9,150 nucleotides of DNA from an uncultured Nocardiopsis sp. (lineage in GTDB: Bacteria; Actinomycetota; Actinomycetes; Streptosporangiales; Streptosporangiaceae): assembly GCA_937957845.1 (NCBI GenBank), contig CALGOD010000746.1, positions 1-9,150 on the forward strand, written 5' to 3'. Every line of letters begins with the position of its first letter. The stretch's first letter is position 1. The notes under the pieces were generated by a model. It had not been told where the DNA came from and did no database searches. It was given only the letters and a program-made list of their open reading frames with translations. The translations under genes were made by a program, and so were the position numbers. This document shows positions 1-5,662 of the stretch, piece by piece.

Positions 1-325
1 GGTAGGCTTCGTTCAGGTCTCGGAATGCTTGCGATTCCTCGCTGCGCGTGTTCTCGCGCGCGTGGATCCTCGTGCCGCTCCCGGTGCGGGGAACCCGTCC
101 CCGCGCCCGTCTTCGAGAGGAAACAGGGCCTCGCTCATGCACGGTGGCCCTGTGGTTCCTCCCCGTGGCGTTGGATGTGTCTCGTCACGGTCGCTGGTCA
201 ACAGGTCGCCGGGGCGATTATCGTTTGGGTGTCGTGCAGTCCCAACCGCCGGAATGAGCCCCGGGCGTCCCCAGGGCGCGCGGCGTGGCAGAGTACCCCA
301 CGGACCGGCAGACCAAGGGCGATGA
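1..325. other. Non-coding upstream region of the signalling operon
   Basis: I see no convincing gene in this 325-base stretch. The open frames here are short, arginine/serine-rich and lack a good ribosome-binding site or any family motif, as expected from GC-rich non-coding or antisense DNA. The region holds one clear hairpin (83-107). A slightly AT-richer patch near 216-230 (GATTAT followed by CGTTTGGGT) is the most promoter-like place, but no matching -35 box is spaced convincingly before it, so I do not call a promoter. It should contain the control region of the downstream phosphatase-kinase-receiver operon. Confidence 0.6.
83..107 (+). terminator. Hairpin, possible terminator of an upstream gene
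   Basis: A perfect 7-bp inverted repeat (GCGGGGA at 86-92, TCCCCGC at 98-104) has a 5-base loop. On plus-strand RNA it extends to 10 bp through a U-G wobble and two G-C pairs (83-85 with 105-107). The wobble would be an A-C mismatch on the minus strand, so a plus-strand transcript is favoured. No T-tract follows, only GTCTTC. It could end a plus-strand gene lying left of the window or be part of the operon leader. Confidence 0.35.
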
Positions 326-1621
326 GTGGATACCAGGAGAACAGGGCACGATCCCGTGACGGTGGCCGGCGGGAGAGCGGTACAGGCCGCTTCCGCCAAC
401 GGCGACTCCCCGGGCACCAGAGCCTCCCTGGGAGACGACACCGCTGTGGACGAACGGGTGGAGGCAGCCGTCGAATCAGTTGACGTCCTGCTGATCGAAG
501 ACGACCCCGGCGACGCCTTCCTCGCCGAGGAGCTGCTGGACGAGACGCCCCTGACCACGCGGATCACCTGGGTCACCACCCTCGCCGAAGCGCGCGAGCA
601 CCTCGAGAGGTTCCGGGGCTGCGTGCTGCTCGACCTCAACCTCCCCGACGCCAGGGGGCTGGATCTGCTGCGCGAGGTCCTGGACAGCGCACCCGCCGCG
701 GCGGTCGTCGTCTTCACCGGATTCGACGACGAGCACGAGGGCGTGGCCGCCGTCGCCGCGGGGGCCCAGGACTACCTGGTGAAGGGGCAGGTCGACGGCT
801 CCCTGCTGGGCCGCAGCCTGCGTTACGCCCTCGAACGGCGCCGTGCCGACGAGAACGCCCGCCAACTCCACGAGGCCCGCATGCGGGCCCGGGAGAACAT
901 GCGCCTGGAACGTGGACTGCTTCCCCAGGTCCTCCTCCAACGCTCCCCCCTGGAACACCGCGCCTACTACCGTCCCGGGCGCAAACGCGCCCTGGTCGGC
1001 GGGGACTTCTACGACGCCGTGGAGAAGGACGGCACCACCCACGTCCTGATCGGCGACGTCAGCGGGCACGGCCCCGACGAGGCGGCCCTCGGCGTCAGCC
1101 TGCGCATCGCCTGGCGCGCCCTCATCATGGGCGGTGTCCAGGAGGAACGGATCCTGCCCAACCTCGAGGCCCTCCTGGTCAGTGAACGAGCCCAGGAGGA
1201 GATGTACGCGACATTGTGCATGGCCAGCCTGGACACCGGCGACGAACGGGTCAGGCTCCGCGTGCTGGGGCACCCGCCTCCCCTGATCCTCAGCGACGGT
1301 TCGGTCGTCCAGACCCAGGTCACCCCACAGCCCCCTCTCGGCGTGTTCCCGGTCGAGCAGAGCGACACGGACGAGGTGACGCTGCCCCGGGGGGAGAGCA
1401 TGCTCTTCTATACCGACGGACTCGTGGACGCCTATGACGGGGGCCCGCCCCGACGGCTGGAGGTCGAGGGTCTGCGCCGTATGGTCGCCGGCGTGCTGGA
1501 CCAGGGAGTGTCCCTGCCCCAGCTGCCCAAACGCCTGGTGGACGAGGCCGAGCGGAGCAACGGCGGGCCGCTTCAGGACGACGTGGCGATGCTGCTCATC
1601 ACCCATGGAGAACCGGGGTGA
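326..1621 (+). CDS. Receiver-PP2C (SpoIIE/RsbU-type) serine phosphatase response regulator
   Basis: This protein probably dephosphorylates an anti-anti-sigma factor (RsbV/SpoIIAA type) when its receiver is phosphorylated. Residues 52-170 form a receiver domain: acidic pair D59/D60, phosphoacceptor D103 in LLDLNLP, switch T131 in VFTGF and K153 in LVKG. A helical linker (about 170-200) leads to a PP2C/SpoIIE phosphatase domain (about 200-428). Its metal-binding motifs are GGDFYD (D227), IGDVSGHG (D244), FYTDG (D364) and QDDVAML (D418/D419), so all catalytic aspartates appear present. It is cytoplasmic, with no membrane segment. The start is uncertain: GTG 326 has AAGGG six bases upstream, but GTG 446 has GGGAG about eleven bases upstream and begins just before the receiver. 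The first 40 residues are low-complexity and could be untranslated. It lies first in an operon with the kinase and second receiver. The substrate is inferred from the family; no anti-sigma gene is in the window. Confidence 0.9.
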   Translation: MDTRRTGHDPVTVAGGRAVQAASANGDSPGTRASLGDDTAVDERVEAAVESVDVLLIEDDPGDAFLAEELLDETPLTTRITWVTTLAEAREHLERFRGCVLLDLNLPDARGLDLLREVLDSAPAAAVVVFTGFDDEHEGVAAVAAGAQDYLVKGQVDGSLLGRSLRYALERRRADENARQLHEARMRARENMRLERGLLPQVLLQRSPLEHRAYYRPGRKRALVGGDFYDAVEKDGTTHVLIGDVSGHGPDEAALGVSLRIAWRALIMGGVQEERILPNLEALLVSERAQEEMYATLCMASLDTGDERVRLRVLGHPPPLILSDGSVVQTQVTPQPPLGVFPVEQSDTDEVTLPRGESMLFYTDGLVDAYDGGPPRRLEVEGLRRMVAGVLDQGVSLPQLPKRLVDEAERSNGGPLQDDVAMLLITHGEPG

Positions 1622-1628
1622 GACCGAC

Positions 1629-1637
1629 GGAGGAGGG
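1629..1637 (+). promoter_or_regulatory. Ribosome-binding site fixing the kinase start
   Basis: GGAGGAGGG ends seven bases before ATG 1645. This favours ATG 1645 over the in-frame GTG 1618, which overlaps the phosphatase stop codon as GTGA and would place this Shine-Dalgarno sequence inside the coding region. Confidence 0.75.
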
Positions 1638-1644
1638 AACGGCC

Positions 1645-3570
1645 ATGGAGACCGAGGAGACCGGGCCGTCCCCGGACGCCGGCGTGCGTGGCGGCGCGTC
1701 CGTCGGGGGCACGCACTTCGTCAACGGCACGGGCGGCGAACGCGAACACCCCGCACCGGGGACGTGGAGCCTGCGGCGGCGTGTCACCAGCCTGCTCACC
1801 GTGGTCGCGGTCGTCCTGGTGGTGGCGGTCTCGGTCATCACCCTGGCCGCGTTGAACGCCCGAGAGTCCCTCTCCCTGCAGGTCGACTCGTTGACCCCCG
1901 CGGTGAACGCCGTCGAGCAGACCCGCTCGGGCTACCTCACCCAGGACCACGCCCTGCGTGGCTACATCCTCACCCGGGACCGTGAGTTCCTCCAGCCCTA
2001 CGTCGAGAGCCAGATGTCCATGGTCGAGGGGCGGGCCACCCTGTCGGAGCTCGCCGAGGACCACCCGGAGGTGGCGACCAACGTCGAGGACATGCTCACC
2101 GCGGGCCGGGTGTGGACCGAGGAGTTCGCCGAACCCGCCCTGGAACAGGTCAGCAGCGGCCAGGAGGTCTCCCAGGAGGACCTGCGGCGTGGGCGGGCCC
2201 TGTTCCTGGAGCTCAGCAGGATCAGCGACGCCACCAGCCAGCAGCTGCAGGACGAGATCAACGACGCACGTGACGGCCTGGCCCTCGCCACCCAGCAGGT
2301 CGTGGCCCTGCTGGTGCTGGTCGGCCTGGTCGTGGTGTTCCTGTCGGTGTTCCTGTGGGTCATGCTCCAGCAGTGGGTGCTGCGTCCCCTCGAAGAACTC
2401 GCCGGGCACATGCGTCAGGTGTCGGAGGGCTACTACGCGCACCGGATCTCCCTGCACGGCCCGCCGGAGATCGTCCGGCTCGGCCAGGACGTGGACGCCA
2501 TGCGTGAACGCATCGTGCAGGACCTGGACGAGGTCGCCTCCGCGCGGCGCAAGCTCCAGGAACAGTCCACACTCCTGGAGAAACAGACCGAGGAGCTGCG
2601 CCGGTCCAATCTGGAGTTGGAGCAGTTCGCCTACGTCGCCTCCCACGATCTCCAGGAGCCGCTGCGCAAGGTCGCGAGCTTCTGCCAGCTGCTCCAACGG
2701 CGTTACCACGGACAGCTCGACGAGCGTGCCGACTCCTACATCGACTTCGCCGTCGAGGGCGCCAAACGCATGCAGACCCTCATCAACGACCTGTTGGCCT
2801 TCTCACGGGTCGGCCGCACCAAGAACTTCGCGCCGGTCCCCCTGGAGGCGGCCTTGGACGACGCGATGAGCAGTCTGTCCACACGCCTGGAGGAGGTGGG
2901 CGCGGAGGTCACCTGGGATCCGATGCCCACCGTTCAGGGTGACCGCACCCTGCTCACACAGGTGTTCTTCAACCTTGTGGGCAACGCCGTGAAGTTCCGC
3001 GGAGACGAGGACCCCCGTGTCCACATCAGTGTCGAACGGCGTGAGGACGAGTGGGTGTTCTGCTGTGAGGACAACGGAATCGGGATCGAACCGCAGTACG
3101 CGGAACGCGTCTTCGTGATCTTCCAGCGGTTGCATACCAGGGACAAGTACACGGGGACCGGCATCGGCCTGGCGATGTGCAAGAAGATCGTCGAGTTCCA
3201 CGGGGGACGGATCTGGCTGGGCACGGACTCCACAACCCCTGAAGCGACCGAAACCTCACCCGAAAGCAAGTCCGGGCAGACCGGAACCCGCATATGCTGG
3301 TCCTTGCCGATCGACTCCGAGCAGGAGGAAGGAACGGTTCTCCAGGAGGGAACCGGGGAGGTCCCTTCCGGCGATAACGAGATCGAGGGCACCGAGGACG
3401 CCGAGACCACCCCTGAGGATTCGGCTCCGACGGCCGAACGACAGCCCACGGGTACGGGCGACCCCAGGGAGGACGGCGCGGAACCGGCGGACAGACCGGG
3501 CGGCGCACGTCCCACCCCGCCCGGTACCGGTGGCGGTACGGCTCCCCCCGGTGACGGGGCGGAGCCCTGA
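1645..3570 (+). CDS. Membrane sensor histidine kinase, CHASE3-HAMP-phytochrome-type HisKA
   Basis: This is a 641-residue sensor kinase expected to autophosphorylate and pass phosphate to the receivers encoded on either side. After a soluble 42-residue N-terminus, TM1 lies at about 50-70. An extracytoplasmic four-helix CHASE3-like sensor (about 71-218) has an ALRGYILTRD-type motif. TM2 is at 219-241, HAMP at about 242-296 (starting at VLRPLEEL), and a short coiled coil at about 297-325. The phosphoacceptor is H334 in ASHDLQEPLRKV, the form typical of cyanobacterial/bacterial phytochrome kinases. The ATPase domain has an N box around N443/N447 (NLVGNAVKF), DNGIGI (D476) and GTGIGLA (G504). Two oddities are a 16-residue Ser/Thr/Glu-rich insertion (about 530-545) before the last strand (GTRICWSLP), and an 84-residue acidic, Pro/Gly/Thr-rich tail (558-641). 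The signal sensed by CHASE3 cannot be read from sequence. The start is set by the strong ribosome-binding site at 1629-1637, 23 bases after the phosphatase stop. Confidence 0.93.
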   Translation: METEETGPSPDAGVRGGASVGGTHFVNGTGGEREHPAPGTWSLRRRVTSLLTVVAVVLVVAVSVITLAALNARESLSLQVDSLTPAVNAVEQTRSGYLTQDHALRGYILTRDREFLQPYVESQMSMVEGRATLSELAEDHPEVATNVEDMLTAGRVWTEEFAEPALEQVSSGQEVSQEDLRRGRALFLELSRISDATSQQLQDEINDARDGLALATQQVVALLVLVGLVVVFLSVFLWVMLQQWVLRPLEELAGHMRQVSEGYYAHRISLHGPPEIVRLGQDVDAMRERIVQDLDEVASARRKLQEQSTLLEKQTEELRRSNLELEQFAYVASHDLQEPLRKVASFCQLLQRRYHGQLDERADSYIDFAVEGAKRMQTLINDLLAFSRVGRTKNFAPVPLEAALDDAMSSLSTRLEEVGAEVTWDPMPTVQGDRTLLTQVFFNLVGNAVKFRGDEDPRVHISVERREDEWVFCCEDNGIGIEPQYAERVFVIFQRLHTRDKYTGTGIGLAMCKKIVEFHGGRIWLGTDSTTPEATETSPESKSGQTGTRICWSLPIDSEQEEGTVLQEGTGEVPSGDNEIEGTEDAETTPEDSAPTAERQPTGTGDPREDGAEPADRPGGARPTPPGTGGGTAPPGDGAEP

Positions 3571-3598
3571 GCAGGGGTTTGGAAGCTTGAGCGAGGTC

Positions 3599-4033
3599 AT
3601 GTTGGTGCATCCCATAGAGGTGCTGTTGGTCGAGGACGATCCCGGTGACGTCCTGATGACCAAGGAGGCGTTCGAGGAACACAAGCTCGGCAACCGCCTG
3701 CACGTGGTCTCCGACGGCGTCGAGGCGCTCCGTTTCCTACGACGTGAGGGCGAGTTCGCCGACGCCCCCCGACCCCACCTGATCCTGCTCGACCTCAATC
3801 TGCCCCGCAAGGACGGTCGCGAGGTACTGGAGGAGGTCAAGAACGACGACGAACTCGCGCACATCCCCGTCGTGGTGCTGACCACCTCCGAGGCCGAGGA
3901 GGACGTGCTGCGCAGTTACCGTCTGCACGCCAACGCCTACGTGCCCAAGCCGGTGGACTTCGAGCAGTTCATCAAGGTGATCCGGCAGATCGACGACTTC
4001 TTCGTCACCGTGGTGCGATTGCCCAAGGGGTGA
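3599..4033 (+). CDS. Single-domain response regulator, Rcp1-like
   Basis: This stand-alone receiver of about 144 residues has no DNA-binding or enzymatic output domain. From ATG 3599 it shows the acidic pocket E12/D13/D14 (VLLVEDDPGD), phosphoacceptor D65 (LLDLNLPRKDG), switch T95/T96 (VLTTSEAEED) and K117 (VPKPVDF). These are the full receiver residues in the arrangement seen in Rcp1, the phytochrome kinase partner, which matches the phytochrome-type HisKA domain encoded just upstream. It probably works as a phosphate shuttle, sink or protein-interaction partner. The start is uncertain: ATG 3599 has only GCGAGG close by, while TTG 3587 (four residues longer) has AGGGG nine bases upstream. 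The gene follows the kinase stop by 28 bases, so cotranscription is likely. Confidence 0.92.
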   Translation: MLVHPIEVLLVEDDPGDVLMTKEAFEEHKLGNRLHVVSDGVEALRFLRREGEFADAPRPHLILLDLNLPRKDGREVLEEVKNDDELAHIPVVVLTTSEAEEDVLRSYRLHANAYVPKPVDFEQFIKVIRQIDDFFVTVVRLPKG

Positions 4034-4060
4034 CGGCCTTCCGCCTCCGCCCGTGCCTCC

Positions 4061-4086
4061 CCTCCGCCCGGACGAACGCGCGGAGG
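4061..4086 (+). terminator. Weak hairpin after the signalling operon
   Basis: CCTCCGC (4061-4067) pairs with GCGGAGG (4080-4086) across a 12-base loop, 27 bases after the receiver stop. An alternative and slightly longer 5' arm, GCCTCCGC at 4043-4050, can pair with GCGGAGGC at 4080-4087, so two mutually exclusive stems share one 3' arm. No T-tract follows directly; TTTTT comes only at 4109-4113. It may end or attenuate the operon transcript before the tyrosine phosphatase gene. Confidence 0.35.
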
Positions 4087-4116
4087 CAGAAGTGGGTGGT
4101 GGTCGAGGTTTTTCGT

Positions 4117-4122
4117 TACGGT
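4117..4122 (+). promoter_or_regulatory. Candidate -10 box for the tyrosine phosphatase gene
   Basis: TACGGT fits the actinobacterial -10 consensus TANNNT and ends seven bases before ATG 4130. A start site at the usual distance would fall on or beside the A of the start codon and give a leaderless mRNA. The absence of a properly spaced Shine-Dalgarno sequence (AAGAGG lies one base from ATG) fits this. No clear -35 box is seen near 4093-4100. Confidence 0.4.
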
Positions 4123-4129
4123 AAGAGGC

Positions 4130-4657
4130 ATGAGCTTGCCGGAACCACGTGACCCCGCTGGTCCCTACCGCATCAGTATGGTGTGCCTGGGCAACATCTG
4201 TCGCTCTCCCATGGCCGAGAAGGTCCTCGTCTCCGACCTCGAACGGGCCGGCCTGAGCGACCTGGTGGAGGTGGACAGTTTCGGCACGGGCGACTGGCAC
4301 GTGGGAGGCGGTATGGACCCGCGTGCGGCCTCCACCCTGCGCGTGCACGGTTACCTCACCCACCACACCGCCCGACAGTTCACCCATGAGGCCCTGGCCA
4401 CCCGGGACCTCCTCCTGGCGATGGACCTGGACAACATGGACGTCCTGCGACGCGTCGTCGACCAGTACGGCCAGGAGTACGGGTTCGACATGTCCCGACT
4501 CCGACTGTTCCGCTCCTTCGCGCCCGGCACCGGTTCCCACCCGGAGGTCCCCGACCCCTACTACGGTGGCGACGACGGCTTCACCGCCGTGTTGAACATG
4601 GTGGAGGCCGCGTCCAAGGGGCTCATCGGCGAACTCGCCGCCCGATTGAGGCGGTAG
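4130..4657 (+). CDS. Low-molecular-weight protein tyrosine phosphatase family protein
   Basis: This is a 175-residue cytoplasmic cysteine phosphatase. The P-loop VCLGNICRSPMAE carries the nucleophile C19 and R25 (CX5R), as in all LMW-PTPs, and D142 in DPYYGG is the expected general acid followed by the usual tyrosines. Other family marks are FGTGDWHVG and DLLLAMD. The length is near normal, with a few extra residues at the N-terminus. Members dephosphorylate phosphotyrosine. Some, including the human enzyme, are also known to remove the 5-phosphate from protein-bound ribulosamine 5-phosphate. The gene next door encodes a fructosamine/ribulosamine kinase family protein 24 bases downstream, so I favour a protein-repair role here, by inference. 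A tyrosine-kinase-linked regulatory role remains possible, but no tyrosine kinase or polysaccharide gene lies nearby. Confidence 0.93.
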   Translation: MSLPEPRDPAGPYRISMVCLGNICRSPMAEKVLVSDLERAGLSDLVEVDSFGTGDWHVGGGMDPRAASTLRVHGYLTHHTARQFTHEALATRDLLLAMDLDNMDVLRRVVDQYGQEYGFDMSRLRLFRSFAPGTGSHPEVPDPYYGGDDGFTAVLNMVEAASKGLIGELAARLRR

Positions 4658-4708
4658 CACCGGGTGGAGGGGGAACCGATCGTGCGGGCCTTCGGTGGCG
4701 ACGACGGC
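4564..4708 (+). repeat. 16-bp direct repeat spanning the phosphatase/kinase junction
   Basis: The 16-mer CGGTGGCGACGACGGC occurs at 4564-4579, in the phosphatase just after the DPYY acid loop, and again at 4693-4708 near the start of the kinase gene. Both copies read GGDDG in their own reading frames. It may be a chance product of codon bias or a remnant of local duplication. Confidence 0.5.
4666..4675 (+). promoter_or_regulatory. Ribosome-binding site of the fructosamine-kinase-like gene
   Basis: GGAGGGGGAA ends six bases before GTG 4682, within the 24-base gap after the phosphatase stop. It supports GTG 4682 rather than GTG 4664, which lies just before this sequence, or ATG 4754, whose upstream region has only a weak GGGAT. 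Confidence 0.65.
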
Positions 4709-5608
4709 GGCGGTCCCCGGGAGGACCGCCGGCGGGATCCGGTCAACGGCACCATGGCCGAACGGCTGAGCGTCCTCCTCGGTCGCGAGGTCCGACGTGC
4801 CGCACGCGCCGGGAGCAGCCATGACTGGGAGATCTCCTACGCCGAACTCGACGACGGCACCCGCCTGTTCGTCAAGGCCTTGCCCCGACAGGCCCCGTCC
4901 AGCGGTGTGCTCACCTCCGAGGCGCGAGGGCTGGAGTGGCTGGGACGCGCTTTCGGCTCCCCCGCCATCGACGTCCTGGCCTGGGACGAACGCATCCTGG
5001 TCCTGCCCTGGGTGGAGGAACGCGAACCCACGGTCGCGGCGGCCGAGCACCTCGGTCGTCGGCTGGCGGCCCTGCACCTGACCGGGGCCGAGCACTTCGG
5101 CGCCGACTGGCCCGGATACATCGGTCCGCTGCCCATGGACAACACGCCCTCACCCGAGTGGCCACGCTTCTACGCGGAACAGCGGTTGCGCCCCTACCTG
5201 CGCCGGGCCGTGGATCGGGGCGCACTCACCCCCTCCGACTCCCGTGTGGTGGAGAAGGTGGTCGACGCCGTGCCGGAGCTGGCCGGGGAGCCCGAGCCGC
5301 CCGCACGCGTCCACGGTGACCTGTGGAACGGCAACGTGCTTTGGAGAGGGCGGGACGCGGTGCTCGTCGACCCGGCCGCGCACGGCGGGCACAGGGAGGC
5401 CGACCTGGCCATGCTCGCCCTGTTCGGCCTACCCCACCTGGAGCGGGTCCGCGACGCCTACAACGAGGTGGCGCCGCTGGCCTCCGGTTGGCGCTCGCGA
5501 GTGGCCCTGCACCAGCTGCACCCGTTGTTGGTGCACGTGTGTCTGTTCGGCGCCGCCTACCGGACCACGACCATGGAGGCGGCGCGTACCGCTCTGCGCG
5601 GCGGTTGA
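4682..5608 (+). CDS. Fructosamine/ribulosamine 3-kinase family protein
   Basis: This protein of 308 residues belongs to the fructosamine kinase branch of the aminoglycoside-phosphotransferase/protein-kinase-like fold. It likely phosphorylates O3 of ketoamines (ribulosamine, erythrulosamine or fructosamine) on glycated proteins, which makes the adduct unstable and frees the amine. The ATP-binding lysine is probably K65 (RLFVKALP). The catalytic loop is HGDLWNGN (H211, D213, N218) and the metal-binding aspartate is D230 in LVDPAAHGG, followed by READLAMLALFG. RFYAEQRLRPYL in mid-protein is also typical. GTG 4682 is chosen for its ribosome-binding site. ATG 4754 would remove 24 glycine- and arginine-rich residues that the family does not need. 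Bacterial members mostly prefer ribulosamine and erythrulosamine. The adjacent LMW-PTP supports a joint deglycation role, an inference from context. Confidence 0.88.
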   Translation: MRAFGGDDGGGPREDRRRDPVNGTMAERLSVLLGREVRRAARAGSSHDWEISYAELDDGTRLFVKALPRQAPSSGVLTSEARGLEWLGRAFGSPAIDVLAWDERILVLPWVEEREPTVAAAEHLGRRLAALHLTGAEHFGADWPGYIGPLPMDNTPSPEWPRFYAEQRLRPYLRRAVDRGALTPSDSRVVEKVVDAVPELAGEPEPPARVHGDLWNGNVLWRGRDAVLVDPAAHGGHREADLAMLALFGLPHLERVRDAYNEVAPLASGWRSRVALHQLHPLLVHVCLFGAAYRTTTMEAARTALRGG

Positions 5609-5622
5609 CCGACCCTCGGCGG

Positions 5623-5651
5623 CCCGGGTACCGCTCACCGCGGTACCCGGG
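5623..5651. terminator. Bidirectional terminator between convergent genes
   Basis: CCCGGGTACCGC (5623-5634) and GCGGTACCCGGG (5640-5651) form a perfect 12-bp stem with a 5-base loop. The stem lies in the 54-base gap between the kinase stop (plus) and the permease stop (minus), so it can end both transcripts. Neither side has a T-tract, as is common in actinomycete terminators. Confidence 0.8.
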
Positions 5652-5662
5652 GGCGAGGCGTC

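Noticed and set aside
1..100. Possible tRNA suggested by GTTCAGGT and a GATTCCTCG stretch
   Set aside because: No acceptor stem or T-loop with the right spacing can be formed.
25..483. 152-residue plus-strand open frame overlapping the phosphatase start
   Set aside because: It is arginine/serine-rich with no recognisable domain, and it runs into the receiver-PP2C gene in another frame.
13..717. 234-residue minus-strand open frame across the upstream region and phosphatase gene
   Set aside because: It is rich in Ser/Arg/Thr with no motif, and half of it is antisense to the receiver domain. Its last 41 residues (from the ATG at 138) are open in non-coding DNA but lack a ribosome-binding site.
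476..1606. 376-residue minus-strand open frame
   Set aside because: It is exactly antisense to a gene with complete receiver and PP2C motifs. Long antisense frames are expected when third positions are mostly G/C.
1573..2709. 378-residue minus-strand open frame
   Set aside because: It is antisense to the histidine kinase; its His/Gln/Gly-rich composition without motifs marks it as a shadow.
3737..5095. 452-residue minus-strand open frame spanning three plus-strand genes
   Set aside because: It crosses the receiver, the phosphatase and part of the kinase-like gene, all with clear catalytic motifs, and has no family signature of its own.
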